This document shows, piece after piece, positions 23,270 through 36,277 of a stretch of DNA of 64,000 nt (positions within the stretch are counted from its first letter, which is position 1; every line of letters begins with the position of its first letter). The notes beneath the pieces were generated by a model. It was not told where the DNA came from and searched no databases. It was given only the letters and a program-made list of their open reading frames with translations. The DNA is taken from the NCBI GenBank assembly GCA_039707655.1, contig CM077666.1:302090166-302154165 (forward strand). Direction: 5' to 3'. Source of the stretch: Elymus sibiricus (Eukaryota; Streptophyta; Magnoliopsida; Poales; Poaceae). The translations under genes were made by a program, and so were the position numbers.

Positions 23270-24836
23270 TGCTACTTGTGAGCTGCGTTGGTAATTCCCT
23301 GAAGAGGAAGGGAGATGCAGTACAGTAGAGATAAGTATTTCCCTCAGTTATGAAACCAAGGTTATCTATCCAGTAGGAGAATCACGCAACACCTCGTTAG
23401 CAGCACCCGCACACAAAACAACAAATCCTTGCACCCAACGCAAACAAGGGGTTGTCAATCCCTCGGCGGTTAATTGCAAGATTAAATTGTATGTGATAGA
23501 TAGATAGATCGAACTAAAATATAAAACAAAATAAATAAAGTAAAAGTGCAGCAAGGTATTTTTAGGGTTTTTAATATATGATTTAGATAGACCCGGGGGC
23601 CATAGTTTTCACTAGAGGCTTCTCTCATAAAAATAGCATACGGTGGGTAAACAAATTACTGTTGTGCAATTGATAGAAAAGCAAATAATCATGACGATAT
23701 CCAAGGCAATGATCATGTATATAGGCATCACATCCGAGACAAGTAGACCGACTCCTACCTGCATCTACTACTATTACTCCACACATCAACCGCTATCCAG
23801 CATGCATCTAGTGTATTAAGTCCATAAAGAACGGAGTAACGCCTTAAGCAAGAAGACATGATGTAGACAAAGTAAACTCATGCATGAATAAACCCCATCT
23901 TTTTACCCTTAATAGCAATGATACATACGTGTCATGTCCCTTTCTGTCACTGGGATTGAGCACCGCAAGATCGAACCCATTACAAAGCACCTCTTCCCAT
24001 GGCAAGATAAATCAATCTAGTTGGCCAAACCAAATCAATAGATCGGAGAAGAAATACGAAGCTATAATACTCATGCATAAAAGACTTCAGAGAAGACTCA
24101 AATAATATTCATGGATAATCTGATCATAAACTCACAATTCATCGGATCCCAACAAACACACCGCAAAAAGTGATTACATCGGATAGAACTCCAAGAACAT
24201 CGAGGAGAACATTGTACTGAAGATCAAAAAAAGAGAAGAAGTCATCTAGGTACTAACTATGGACCCGAAGGTCTGTGGTAAACTACTCACGCATCATCGG
24301 AAGGGCAGCAAGGTTGATGTAGAGCCCCTCCTTGATCGATTCCCCCTCCGGCAGAGTATTAGAAAAGTCCCCTAGATGGGATCTCTCGAGAACAGAAGCT
24401 TGCGGCGGTTGAAAAAGTATTTCGTGGACTCCTTTGTTGGTTTCCCGATTTTAGAGAATTTATAGAGGTGGAATTAGGTCAAACGGAGCTGTGTGGGCCC
24501 CACAAGCCACCAGGGCACGCCACCCCCCCGGGGCGTGCCCTGGTGCCTCGTGGGCCACTGCTTCATCTTCTGGCCCTCTCCCGAAGCTTCCAGTACTTGT
24601 TATGTCCAGAAAAAAAATCTCCAAAAAGTTTCGTGGCATTTGGACTTCGTTTGGTACTGATATTCTAGAAAACCAAAAACAGGCAAAAAAAACAGCAACT
24701 AGCACTGGGCACTAAGTTAATAGGTTAATCCCAAAAAATGATATATAATTGCTGTAAATGTATATAAAAACATCCAAGATTGATAATATAATAGCATGGA
24801 ACAATAAAAAAATATAGATACGTTGGAGACGTATCA
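23270..24836 (-). repeat. WHAM-type 3' LTR
   Basis: 1567 bp; on the plus strand from TGCTACTTGTGAGCTGCG to GGAGACGTATCA. The minus-strand TATA box CTATAAATTC is near 24457-24466. It contains a 14-bp perfect hairpin (24508-24521 with 24532-24545). Confidence 0.93.
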
Positions 24837-26572
24837 GCATCCCCAAGCTTAATTCCTGCTCATCCTCGATTAGGTAAATGATAAAAACAGAATTTTTGAT
24901 GTGGAATGCTACCTATCATATTCATCATATATTCTTTTTTTTATAGCATGGACATTTGGACTTGAATGATTCAAAGCAAGAGTCTATAGTTTGACATGAA
25001 GATATAAATACTCAAGCATGCTAACAAGCAACCATGTCTTTCAAAATATCAATGCTAAAGAAAGTTATCCCTAGCCCATTATGCTCAATCATTGATCCAT
25101 TCATGAAACACACTCAATATTAGCTACACACAATGCACAAGTATGACAATAGTGCTCTCTAGTTGGTGCTTTATAGGAGAAGATGGAGACTCAAAATAAA
25201 AATAAGAAATTGCATAAAAGTAAATAGATAGGCCCTTCGCAGAGGGAAGCAGAGATTTGCAAATGTGCCAGAGCTCAAAGCTTAAATTAGAGAGATGAAA
25301 ATATTTTGAGAGGCATGCTTTTCCTGTCAACGAAAACGATCGAGAATTCCCAATATCTTCCATGCTAGACACATCATAGGCGGTTCCCAAACAGAAAGTA
25401 AAGTTTATTTCCTTTCCACCATTCTTTCATAATCCATGGCTAGCCGTATCCACGGGTGCCCTCCATACCAACACTTTCCAAGGAATTTTGTTGTTATTAA
25501 TTTTTGATTCATTGTGGGACTGGGCATCCCTATTACCAGCCACTCTCTTGTGCAATGACAAGTGAATAAACACTCATCGTGAGAATAACACACCTAGCAT
25601 GGAAAATATTGGCCACCCCCTGCCGCTTCATGAGCGGTACGGGCACACAAAACGGAAAATTATTTTGAAAATTAGAGTTGGCACACGCAAATTTACTTGG
25701 AACGGCATGGAAATACCACTTATAGGTAGATATAGTGGACTCATTTGGCACAACTTGGGTTTAAGGAGTTTGGATGAACAAGCAGTATTTCCGCTTAGTA
25801 CAAATGAAGGCTAGCAAATAGATTGAGAAGCAACCAACCAAAAAGCAAAAACGGTCATAAACATGCATTGAACATAATTAACACCGAATAATGCACCATA
25901 AGTAGGATATAATTTCTTTGCATAACTATTGACTTAGTGTGCATGCATAGGTAATCACAAACCTTAACACTAATATTCTTACTAAATCACAATTACTCAC
26001 TAACATGACTCACACATTATCATCTCCATATCACAAAACTATTGCAAGCAATCACACTTATCATATCCAATGATCTATATGAAAGTTTTTATTATATCCC
26101 TCTTGAATATTCATCACTTTGGGACCAAATTCATATCTTGTGCAAATTACCATTACTATTGTCAACTCTCAGAAAGATATAAGTGAAGCATGAGAGCGCA
26201 TATATTTCTTCAAAATTTTAATCTTATCAACTCTCAAAATAATATAAGTGAAGCATGAGAGTGAAAATATTTCTATAAAATATAACCATTGCCGTCCTCA
26301 AAAAGATTTAAGTGAAGCACTAGAGCAACTGCCTAGCTCAAAAAAAATTAAGTGAAGCACATAGAGTATTCTAACAAATCATGATGAACGTGTGGCTCTC
26401 TCAAATAGGTGTGTCTAGCAAGGATGATTGTGACAAACTAAAAATCAAACAAAGCAAAGACTCATATAATACAAGACGCTCCAAGCAAAACACATATCAT
26501 GTGACGAATAAAAATATAGCTCCAAGTAAAATTACCGATGGTTAGTAGAAGAAAGAGGGGATGCCTTCCGGG
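24837..26572 (-). other. WHAM-type 3' untranslated region, distal part
   Basis: Non-coding. It starts next to the LTR with the polypurine tract, seen on the plus strand as GCATCCCCAAGCTTAA (24837-24852). AT-rich DNA follows, homologous in reverse to 4358-5154. Near 26161-26369 a unit with AAGTGAAGCA is repeated four times. Ends at the E4 TSD CCGGG (26568-26572). Confidence 0.85.
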
Positions 26573-27053
26573 TGAGGGTGTCCCGGACTAGGGGGTACTC
26601 GGGCTGCCGGCCTATCTCTCATGGGCCGGACTGGTGGGCCGCTCTCTACACGTCGATGGAAGGCTGGATTGGGGACGACCCCGTATGAAAGAAGGAAATC
26701 TCTGAAGTCTTGGCGTCTCCTCCAAGGAATAGATGGCGTAAGCGGCATGTTATCCCTGATGGTAACCGACCATATGTAACCCTAGGGCCCCCCTGGTGTC
26801 TTTATAAACCAGGAGGTTTAGTCCATAGGGGAGAGACTCATAATCTAGGGTTTAGCCTATCTGATCTCGAGGTAGATCAACTCTGTAACCTTCATACAAT
26901 CACATCAATACAATCAAGCAGGACGTAGGGTTTTACCTCCTCGAGAGGGCCCGAACCTGGGTAAATCGATGTTCCTACGCTCCCTGTTACCATCAACTCC
27001 TTGACCCATAGTTCGGACCCCCTACCCGAGATCTGCCGGTTTTGGTACCGACA
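26573..27053 (+). repeat. E4 5' LTR
   Basis: Starts TGAGGGTGTCCCGG, ends GGTACCGACA. TATA-like TTTATAAA at 26811-26818 (TATATAAA in the 3' LTR). The shared Tat LTR box lies at 26914-26966. Confidence 0.94.
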
Positions 27054-27071
27054 TTGGTGCTTTCATTGAGA
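27054..27071 (+). other. E4 primer binding site
   Basis: TTGGTGCTTTCATTGAGA starts directly after the LTR. Position and the TTGG start are as expected for a primer site; the matching tRNA was not determined. Confidence 0.6.
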
Positions 27072-27079
27072 GTTCCGCC

Positions 27080-28249
27080 ATGGGACATCAAGGATCAATG
27101 GCTCACCTAATCATCAGCAACAGCGCTAGCCGCAGGGACACTTTTGTTCCCGGCCAGCTCTTCGCGTTTGGAAGCGTCGTGCTACACGCCGATCCGGCCG
27201 GTCACCTTGGCCAGGTCGACAGCTTCACCCCCGACCAAGAGATCCGGTTTGGAAGCTTAGAATTTGTCGCCGACTCCCGGGGAGATCTTATCCTCACGGG
27301 GTCCTCAGCTTCGCCTGACGGACCCACGAATCCTGAACCGCCGACTTTGAATACGGCCAACCCCGCCGCCGAGACGGCAGCCGCTGCAGATTCAACCTTG
27401 AGCCCGGATCTGACCTCCGTGCTCGGTTGTCGAACTCCAGCCTCGGCAGAACGTAACTTCGGGACAAATTCTGACACCCCCGTCACAGCCATACTGCAGG
27501 TCGACCCCGCAAATTACCCGAACCTGGAATCAACCGATCTCTCGTCATTAAACGGGATACTAGATCGGATCCAAGCTCTGGGAATCGCCGATGGCCAGTC
27601 CTCGGTATACGATCAGATCGGGCTTAAAACCGACGACAGGGAAATTTATACCCCCGCCACTACTCACTTAGTCGCCACTATCGAAGGCCCCTCAGAGGCC
27701 TCACCCGTTACCTCCGAACCAAAAACGCATGAGGTGCGGGTTTTCGACCAACAGGCTTCGCCTTCCAGCTCGGCAGCCGAATTCCGCTCCGGAGAGGGTT
27801 TAGAGCCGGAGTCCGGCTCAACATGCAAGTCTGGATCCGGTCACCCGCGCCTGGTCAATTATCCAGGTCTCGGCGAACCGGATTCCACGACAATCCAGGA
27901 CGCGGCCCCCAAAACTCCGGACTCACACTCCGCTGGGATCAAGTTTTTTATCCCGCCCACCCCCCACATTGAGTATTGTCCGGATAGCACAGGACGTCCC
28001 GACATATGGGACCTGATGTACATTAAGCAGCAGCCCGAAGAGACAGTCCGGCACTTCTGGGCCAGATTCCTTATCATCAAAACTAAGATGACGGACGGCT
28101 GCGACAAGGACATTCTAGAGATCTTCCGGCAAAACTGTAGAGACGAGGGCGTCTTAAACGCCCTCGCCCGCCGCCATGTCCAAAATTTCTCTGATTTATC
28201 GGATCTGGTGTCCAAATATTGCGCCATGGAGTACGCTTGGCAGGCCTAG
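27080..28249 (+). CDS. E4 gag (open, ends at in-frame TAG before pol)
   Basis: 389 codons from ATG at 27080, the first after the primer site. The N-terminal 280 residues are acidic, Ser/Pro/Ala-rich and low in complexity. Near the end it has a gag-like helical part (YIKQQPEETVRHFWARF, then CDKDILEIFRQNC and SDLVSKYCAMEYAWQA). TAG at 28247-28249 is followed in the same frame by gag-like sequence and a variant knuckle CPIHSTNPTHNLRAC (CX2HX5HX4C) near 28410-28460. So gag and pol are one frame, and the TAG is probably a mutated CAG. Stop read-through is possible but unsupported. Confidence 0.75.
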   Translation: MGHQGSMAHLIISNSASRRDTFVPGQLFAFGSVVLHADPAGHLGQVDSFTPDQEIRFGSLEFVADSRGDLILTGSSASPDGPTNPEPPTLNTANPAAETAAAADSTLSPDLTSVLGCRTPASAERNFGTNSDTPVTAILQVDPANYPNLESTDLSSLNGILDRIQALGIADGQSSVYDQIGLKTDDREIYTPATTHLVATIEGPSEASPVTSEPKTHEVRVFDQQASPSSSAAEFRSGEGLEPESGSTCKSGSGHPRLVNYPGLGEPDSTTIQDAAPKTPDSHSAGIKFFIPPTPHIEYCPDSTGRPDIWDLMYIKQQPEETVRHFWARFLIIKTKMTDGCDKDILEIFRQNCRDEGVLNALARRHVQNFSDLSDLVSKYCAMEYAWQA

Positions 28250-30826
28250 CTTGAGCAAAGGGAGTCACCCTGCACAGAGGAACTAAACCAAGCTTGGGCA
28301 AAACGCGCGCTCCCTCACCGGACACGCCACTATGAGCCGTCCGAGAAAAAGATGAAACCCCTGACGAGGTCCAGAACGGTCCTTGACGGAATACTGGATA
28401 AACCATGCCCCATACACTCTACAAATCCAACCCACAACCTTCGAGCTTGCTGGGTGGTCAGGCAAGTCGCCAAGAGCGGCGAGGCCATTCTCGGAGGCCC
28501 GCACTCCACTAAAAGTCCAGTTATGCCCCTTGACGACGACACCGAAATCTTAACAATCTACGAGACTTACTCTACGAAGAATCAGAGGAAGAGAGCCCTT
28601 CGAGAGCTCGCCCAAATTCACCACGTGGCAGAGACAGACTCCTGGACAGATACACCCATCACTTTTAGTGAACAAGACCAGCCGAGATCCTGTCCTACTC
28701 GAGCCGCTGCCGCCCTTGTCCTTGACCCCATAGTGGATGGATTCCGACTACAAAAGGTGTTGATGGACGGCGGCAGCGGGCTCAACCTCATCTATGAGGA
28801 TACCTTGGATAAAATGCAGTTCGACAGATCCCGCATAGAGCAAAGTCACACTACCTTTCGAGGGATTATCCCCGGAAAGGAGGCGCGTGCCAGTGGCCGC
28901 GTGACTCTTGATGTGGTCTTCGGAACTCCCGAGAACTACCGGTCCGAAGAACTGCTTTTCCACATCGTGCCCTTCCGCAGCGGGTATCATGCCTTACTAG
29001 GGTGCGATGCCTTCGCACGATTCCATGCTGTGCCACATTACAGGTACATGAAGCTTAAAATGCCAGGGCCAAACGGTATAATCACGGTAATAAGTGATCC
29101 GGACAGAGCCCTGCGAGCCGAGAATAAGACGGCATCGCTCGCCCTCGAAGCGTTGTTCGAAGCCCTCGCGGCCGAAGAATTAACCGCGCTCCGCTCAACG
29201 GTGGACAAGGACGATGTCATCCTTGATAAAAGGCAAAAATCCACGTCCTTTAAACCAGCAGATGAAATCATTAAATTCCAAGTGCACCCAACAGATCCCA
29301 ACAAGACGGCGTCCATCGGAGCCCAGCTAGACCCCGCGGTTGATGAAGAATTGCGCCAATTTCTGCGCGCAAACTGGGATATCTTCGTCTGGCACCCTTC
29401 AGACATGCCAGGGATCCCGCGTAGATTAGCCGAGCACAGCCTGAACATAATCAAAGGTTTCAAGCCAGTTAAACAGACTCTCCGTCGGTTTTCCGAACCC
29501 AAGCGTCAAGCCATGGGTGAGGAACTGGCCAAGTTGCTCGAAGCCGGATTCATCCGGGACATCAAACATCCTGAGTGGTTGGCCAACCTGGTCATCGTGC
29601 CGAAGAAGGATAAGTCCTGGCGATTGTGCGTCGACTTCAAGGATTTGAACAAAGCCTGCCCTAAGTATCCTTTCCCCTTGCCCCGCATCGACCAGATCAT
29701 TGATGCCACCTCCGGGCACGACTCGCTATGTTTCCTTGACGCTTACTCCGGATACCATCAAATCAAAATGAAGGAGTCCGACCAGGCGGCCACCGCATTC
29801 ATCACTCCCTATGGACCATTCCGCTTCAACACAATGCCCTTCGGTTTAAAGAATGCAGGGGCCACATACCAGCGCATGATCCAAACGTGTCTGGAGAAAC
29901 AAATCGGCAAAACAGTCGAAGCTTATGTGGACGATGTGGTTATCAAAACCAAACACGTCAGCCAGCTAGTGGACGATCTCCGGCAAACCTTTGACAATCT
30001 TCGGACTTTCGATATACGGCTTAATCCGGAAAAGTGTGTCTTCGGAGTGCCGGCCGGCAAGCTGCTCGGCTTCATAGTTTCCCATAGAGGAATAGAGGCC
30101 AACCCAGCGAAAATCTGGTCACTGTCCGAGTTGGCTATCCCCACTGAGCTCAAACACGTCCAGAAACTGGCCGGTACTGTTGCAGCCCTAAGCCGCTTCA
30201 TCTCGCGCCTCGGCGAAAAGGCCCTGCCGCTATATAAATTTGTCAAACGGACGAAGAACTTCGAATGGACTAGCAAAGCGGCGGCGGCACTCGAAGAAAT
30301 AAAAACTCTACTAGCCAGCAACCCGATTTTGATGGCACCCAGCCCGGCTGAGCCAATGCTGCTATATATCTCGACGACGAATCAGGTGGTCAGTGCGGTT
30401 CTCGTTGTCGAACGAGAGGCCGAGGGTCACAAGTTCCAGGTACAGAAACATGTGTACTATGTATCCGAAGTGCTTACCCCGTGTAAAACAAGGTACCCGC
30501 ATTACCAGAAGATCGCCTACGCAATTTTCATGGCATCCCGAAAGCTTAGCCATTACTTCCAGGAGTGCTCAGTTACGGTAGCATCCGAAGTACCATTGAA
30601 TGACATAATCAACAATCGTGACGCCACAGGGCGCATAGCCAAATGGGCTATAGAACTTCTCCCCTTCGAAATCATCTATCGACCACGCCGAGCTATTAAA
30701 TCTCAAGTTTTGGCTGATTTCGTGGCGGAATGGACGGAAGCCGAACTCCCTAGGGAGTACAGCACATACTCACATTGGACGATGTACTTCGACGGCTCCA
30801 AAATGCTCGCAGGACTGGGGGGCTAG
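28250..30826 (+). pseudogene. E4 protease, reverse transcriptase and RNase H start
   Basis: Same frame as gag. The protease motif VLMDGGSGLNLIYEDTL is near 28755. The RT segment has EWLANLVIVPKKDKSWRLC, FLDAYSGYHQIKM and MPFGLKNAGATYQR. The catalytic YVDD is at 29924-29935. The connection and RNase H begin with LAGTVAALSRFISRLGEK and FDGSKMLAGLG. The frame ends in a TAG at 30824 because the G run at 30817-30822 has six Gs where five would keep RNase H in frame. All catalytic residues visible here are intact. The enzyme would copy element RNA into DNA in the cytoplasmic particle. Confidence 0.88.
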
Positions 30827-30827
30827 A

Positions 30828-32588
30828 GTGATCCTCACATCCCCCACGGGCGACAATATTCGGTACATACTCCAGATCATGTACACCAACTCCAACAACG
30901 CAGCCGAATATGAGGCTCTGCTGCACGGACTTCGGATGGCAGTGTCAATGGGCATACAACGGCTCGATGTACGGGGAGATTCTAATCTTGCCATCTCTCA
31001 AGTTAACGGTGAATTCGACGCAAAAGACCCAAAAATGACAGCATACCGCAACGCCGTCCTGAAGATCTCCGCCCGCTTCGAAGGACTAGAGTTTCACCAT
31101 ATACCTCGTGACAGCAATCAAGCTGCGGATATCCTGGCTCGAATGGGCGCTAAGCGCGACCCCGTCCCCGAGAACACCTTCTTGGAACGACTTTTCAAGC
31201 CGTTCGTGGTGTGGCAGGAGAACGCCCAGGGCTTGGACACCAATACCCCAGGAGGGTTCGTCCCTCCGCCTATTGAACTAGATAATGGAATTATCGGGGG
31301 CTCGGCCATCGCAATGACAACTTCGGCTCACGAAGTCATGGCGGTAATCGCGCCATGGACTGAGCCTTTCCTCGCCTACCTCCTCCGCCAAGAATTACCG
31401 GCTGACCAGACTGAGGCCAGGTGTATCCTTCGACGATCTAAAGCCTATAAAGTCCACGAGGGAGAGCTATATAAGAAAAGTACTACTGGCGTCCTCCAGA
31501 GATGTATCTCCGAAGAGGAGGGAAGGCAGCTTCTGGCCGAGATTCACGCTGGCATGGGCGGTCACCACGCGGCAGCTCGGGCCCTGGTCAGCAAGGCTTT
31601 CCGAGCAGGGTTCTTTTGGCCCACTGCCCGAACAGACGCCCAGACATTGGTCCAACATTGCGTTGGATGCCAGCTCTTTGCAAATCAGAGTCATATGCCC
31701 CCCACGGCCCTTCGGACGATCCCAATTACTTGGCCTTTCGCAGTCTGGGGGCTGGATATGGTTGGACCACTTAAAGGGGGGACCAAGAAAAAGAAATATC
31801 TACTCGTCATGGTAGATAAATTCACTAAATGGATCGAGGCAAAGCCGGTCACTTCAGCCAAGTCTAAGCCGGCCATCGACTTTATATCCGGCGTCGTACA
31901 CCGCTATGGTGTTCCCCACAGCATAATAACGGACAACGGATCCAACTTTACCGCCCAGGAAGTCAAAGATTGGTGTGCTAATTTAGGCATTAAGCTCGAC
32001 TACGCCTCGGTGTATCACCGACAGTCTAATGGACAGGTCGAGAGAGCGAACGGCCTGATCTTGAGCGGCATTAAGCCTCGTTTGGTCCGATCTTTGAAAG
32101 ACGCCGGCTGCCATTGGGTTGAGGAGCTCGACTCCGTACTGTGGGGCCTACGCACCACTCCTAATCGATCCACGGGTTACACACCATTCTTCATGGTATA
32201 TGGGGCAGAAGCCGTCCTCCCCTGCGACCTTATTCACGACGCCCCTCGGGTGCGTATGTACGAAGAAAAGGAGGCCGAGCAGGATCGGCAAGATGACCTG
32301 GACGCCTTGGAAGGCGAGCGTGACATAGCTCGGGCTCGTTCTGCTTTTTATCAGCAGCAGGCCAGACGCTATCAGAGCAGGGAAGTACGGGCGAAGGCCT
32401 ACAATGTTGGCGATTTAGTCTTGCGCCTCCCGGAGAAGCAAAAGCATAAGCTGGCGCCCAAATGGGAGGGGCCCTTCATAATCGACCAAGTACTCACGGG
32501 CGGGGCGTACCGCCTCCGCGACCCGACGGACGATCGCCTCGAACCCAACCCATGGAATGCAGCTCGGCTGCGATGTTTCTACGGCTAG
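30828..32588 (+). CDS. E4 RNase H end and integrase
   Basis: 586 codons open after the one-base shift. RNase H continues with NAAEYEALLHGLRMAV and GDSNLAISQVNG. Integrase follows with an HHCC zinc region (HAGMGGHHAAA... CVGCQ) and the catalytic triad: Asp at 31755 (GLDMVG), Asp at 31932 (TDNGSNF) and Glu at 32040 (QVERANG). The spacings of 59 and 36 residues are the classical D,D35E. The C-terminal GPF domain (KWEGPFIIDQVL) ends at 32588. It would insert the cDNA into the genome. Confidence 0.88.
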   Translation: MILTSPTGDNIRYILQIMYTNSNNAAEYEALLHGLRMAVSMGIQRLDVRGDSNLAISQVNGEFDAKDPKMTAYRNAVLKISARFEGLEFHHIPRDSNQAADILARMGAKRDPVPENTFLERLFKPFVVWQENAQGLDTNTPGGFVPPPIELDNGIIGGSAIAMTTSAHEVMAVIAPWTEPFLAYLLRQELPADQTEARCILRRSKAYKVHEGELYKKSTTGVLQRCISEEEGRQLLAEIHAGMGGHHAAARALVSKAFRAGFFWPTARTDAQTLVQHCVGCQLFANQSHMPPTALRTIPITWPFAVWGLDMVGPLKGGTKKKKYLLVMVDKFTKWIEAKPVTSAKSKPAIDFISGVVHRYGVPHSIITDNGSNFTAQEVKDWCANLGIKLDYASVYHRQSNGQVERANGLILSGIKPRLVRSLKDAGCHWVEELDSVLWGLRTTPNRSTGYTPFFMVYGAEAVLPCDLIHDAPRVRMYEEKEAEQDRQDDLDALEGERDIARARSAFYQQQARRYQSREVRAKAYNVGDLVLRLPEKQKHKLAPKWEGPFIIDQVLTGGAYRLRDPTDDRLEPNPWNAARLRCFYG

Positions 32589-33429
32589 TCCCGCAAACTT
32601 ACCTTGTTCAATTTATCCTTTTCGGATCTTCATCTTTCTAGTCAATAGTCTCTCCCGGGTTGTGTTCGGAAATGCCGAATTACGTTAAATTCTTCTTCGG
32701 CAAACATCTTTGAATGTACCACACTTTGTTACCTAGGGGCTTCTTTTACGAAGCTCGTCAAATTTCATTTATGCAATCATCCGTTTTTTACGTGTTTGCA
32801 ACCTTCCTGCGTCGTTCTCAAGCCACTATATGCATCAACTTGACTTAAGATTTGTCCAAGCTGGGTTGCCTCGCTCCTGTGTTTACCCCCTACGTTCCCG
32901 ATTGTTCGGCTAGGGAGTAAAGGGAGCACCTCTGCGATTGTTACGTCCGGATTTCCCGGGTACGTACCTCAGACGGGAGAAGCCGAAAGCTAGCATCTTA
33001 AGACAACAAGTTGGTCGGCCACGGGGGGAAGTGAAAATAATTGATACCTATCACCAAGTTTTCGGGGTATTTTCCCGAAGTAACCGTCCCCGTCTAAATT
33101 CGGGTACTCGGTTATCCATCCACGGATAACGTGGTCACCTGACGAAAGGAACCCATAGCGGAACTATTTTCGTCGGAAGATGTTTCTTACGTTAATCAGT
33201 AATATAACATAACTCCCCGAGCACGTTTTTGTCTGTTTGCACCAAATGGCCGGATTGCCTGGTTTTCCGAAGTATCTTTCTGATGTTCTCGGATTACATA
33301 GTAGGAAAACACTCCTTGGCTTCTGGTCGAGGAGGCGGAAGCCGATGGCCGGTTAAGACAACGTTTTTTATGCACGGTTTGGAGACTATCTGATGTAAAG
33401 TACATAGGTACATAGAATCGACCTATCAA
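32589..33429 (+). other. E4 non-coding spacer between integrase and antisense gene
   Basis: No supportable gene. It includes CTAGGGGCTTC near 32735, a weak PPT-like word. The 3' end of the opposite-strand gene begins near 33430. Confidence 0.6.
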
Positions 33430-36277
33430 TCTTGATCTAGACCATCTATTATGGTCTCCAGAGCACAATCTGCTTGGGACAGCCGAGCTGCGGGCATAAC
33501 CTGGTCATATACCAGATGCACGGGCACTTCCTGCCCATTTGGCCCTACCGGCCCAACTCTCACTAAATGCTCTGGCTCCAGCCTGGTGAATCAGGTCTTG
33601 ATCATCGCCCACGCTTCCCGTGCTCCTTCACGACAAGATGACATCTTCCATAACTCAAAGCGGCACCGAGCTCCTTTGAAGCGACTCGCGAGTTCGGCCA
33701 TCCCTTCCGGAGCCACTTCGCCAGGCCACAGTGCTTTGAACATGCTCTTCATGGCTCTCCGGGCCCGCTCATGTACGGCGGATAGCTCCTTCAGCAGGTC
33801 CCGCCCGAAGGAACCGGCTTCCTCTTCGGGACGCCCGGTCAGCAGAACTACAATAAGACGTGGCATTGTTCATCTAGCTACCGTATACGTTCGGTTATTG
33901 AACGGGCGACTTAGATTGCACTTACCGAACATGCCTGTTTTCAGTCTTTGATTCTCCTCTTGGGTTACAGTCAGTTGAACTTTTAAGCTTTTGATTTCTT
34001 GGACCTGTTGTTCGCCTTCCGCCTTAAGCTTATCCCTCTCCTCATGACTTCGGGATAGCACCCGGTAGCCAGCCTCTTGCTGTGACTCCGCATACCTTTG
34101 GGCTTTCCTGGCCATATCCAGGTCCTTCTGTAACTGATTTATCATCTCGGCTGCGATGGAAACATTTTTCATTAGTGGAGATGTTCCACCCCATTTTCTC
34201 TTTAATGAACTTTAAATTCGGCACTTACCATGTGCTTCTCTGGTGAATGTTTTCACCCCCTCTAGCTCGGTTTTCACAGACTTTAACTCTGTTTGAGCCA
34301 GCTTGAGGTCCTCGGACAGCTTTTTGTTCTGCTCCCGAACAGTCTACACAAATAGCAGGGCAGCATGGATATCAGACCCTTAACTCGGCCGTCCCGCCCA
34401 AATTAAGGCTCGGGGGCTACTGGGTTAGGTACTAGTTGTCAAAACTATTACTGTACCTGCATATTCGTAGACATGAGCCTCACTGCGCCTTCAAGTCCCG
34501 TTCGGGCGGCGCCGAGGTATGCATCTACCGAGCTAAGAGCATTGACCTCCTGATTAGACAACGCGGTTTGCCGAAGTGATGCCTTGCGCCGCCGATGATT
34601 CATCACACTTTCAACTTCAGAATTAGTGACCGAGACGTCTCCCGAGTCCTCGGGATTTTGGTCCTCGGCAGTGGCTCCCGGAGTAACTCCGGTTACATCT
34701 GGTGACCTCGGATTTGAGTCACCCCTTGGCACCTTCTCAACATCCTCGGCCGCGCGTGGGTCCACACATCGTCTATCGAACACCATGGAACAAATTATTG
34801 GCATATGCGGTGGATGTTAACGATAGAGGCCATAACAGTACAGTGAATACATTACCTCTTCGGGCGGGGCGCCAATGATGTAGCTCCCGTTGGGGCCACA
34901 CATGGGGTCACCCCATGACTACTTGTCGTTGGAGCCGCTGGTGCCGCCTTTGCGGCTGTTCGGCGCATCGTGCGGCGGCCCTTGGGAGTAGGTGTCAGTG
35001 TGTTCGGGCCTGCAGCGGCTGAGCATTTCTTTCGAGAGGAAGCCCATTGGCCACTTACCACGGAGGAGGGAAGCGCCCCGGGATGATCGGCCAATAGGGC
35101 CACCTTGGAGCCATCAAGGCTCTCCTGGTAGAAGACCCCGTCCTCGAAATTAATGGATGTTTCAGGGTCGTCATGGAACCCAGGATCGTCATCGCGAGAG
35201 TAATTCTTCGGTTGAGGAGCCGGGCAACTCACCGTTTTGATCCATCGCCTCCAACTCTGTTCGGACAAGATGAAGATCCGATTATGAAAAGTCTGGGGTA
35301 ATATCCGAACTAAAAGGAGTGGTCGAACTCACCATTTCGATGGGATCATACATCGAGAAGCCTTTCTTGAGCTTTAGTCGAGCGAACTCTTGCTCTTCCC
35401 CCTTGAACAAACCGGCTAGTATGGCGGCTATCGCCGCCTGATTGGCGGGCCCCTTCTTGGTGTACCGGGCAGCGTCGTCCTCCCCATTGTAGTTCCATAG
35501 CGGATGAATTCTCTTCTGGAGAGGCTGGACACATCGAGCAATGGCTATTGCCATCACATCAACGATGGTTAATCCGTTATGAGCTAACCACCTCACTTGA
35601 GCAGCCAGACGAGCTACTTCGGCACTTTCCTCTTGAGAAGGACTCTTCCGGCGCCAGTTGAACCGCTTCGTTGGAGAAGCCAATGAAAATTCCGGTAGAC
35701 CCCTTCGAACTGGATCGAATAAAGGGACGTCTTCGATATAAAACCATTCCGAAGTCCACTCTTCGGCATCCTTCTTCGGAGTCCCAACGGGGTATCCGGT
35801 CCCGGCAATGCGCCATACTTCGGCTCCGGCGACCTCGTAGATGACCCCTTCCCGGGTGCGGGGGACTAGGCAGAAGAATTTCCTCCACAACTCAAAGTGC
35901 GCCTCGCAGCCCAGGAACATCTCGCATAAAGCGACGAAGCCCGAAATATGGAGGATCGATCCGGGGGTAAGGTAGTGGAGCTGAATCCCGTAGAACTCTA
36001 GTAAACCCCTCAAGAAGGGATGAATGGGAAAACCCAGGCCTCGTAGCACGAAGGGCACGAAGCAAACTCTCTCCTCCCCGTGAGGGGAAGGGAAATTCTC
36101 CCCAAGGGCCTTTCCGTCTGCGGAAGTTAATCCGGGGCAGGTGGATGTGAGATCTGAGGCGGGTAGATACCCCTGCGCCTCAAGCCTACGTAGTCGCATA
36201 CAAGATATGGAGCATCCCGCCCAATCACCTTGACGGGGGCCATGAGGGCATGAGGAAGAGCCTGGGGCGCTTGCCAT
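33430..36277 (-). pseudogene. E4 antisense spliced gene with coiled coil
   Basis: Runs opposite to E4 between integrase and the 3' LTR. Start at 36277 (MASAPGSSSC). Exon 1 to 35333 encodes a long conserved domain (FVLRGLGFPIHPFLRGLLEF; PGSILHISGFVALCEMFL; WSEWFYIEDVP-like) related in layout to the E2 and E3 copies. It ends at a GTGAGT donor (35332-35327). The next exon starts after CAG at 35259-35257 and ends at GTAAGT (35058-35053). Further pieces with donors near 34857, 34240 and 33930 encode a basic Ala/Pro/Thr part, an acidic Ser part and two coiled-coil stretches. The last exon (LLKELSAVHERARRAMKS) has TGA at 33591-33593 where Trp is likely. Function unknown. Confidence 0.65.

Noticed and set aside
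28247..28249. In-frame TAG between E4 gag and pol as programmed read-through
   Set aside because: The following bases CTTGAG do not match known read-through contexts, and TAG-for-CAG decay is seen throughout the window.
30817..30822. G run in E4 as a programmed frameshift site
   Set aside because: It lies inside RNase H, not at a gag/pol border; a one-base indel in a homopolymer is simpler.
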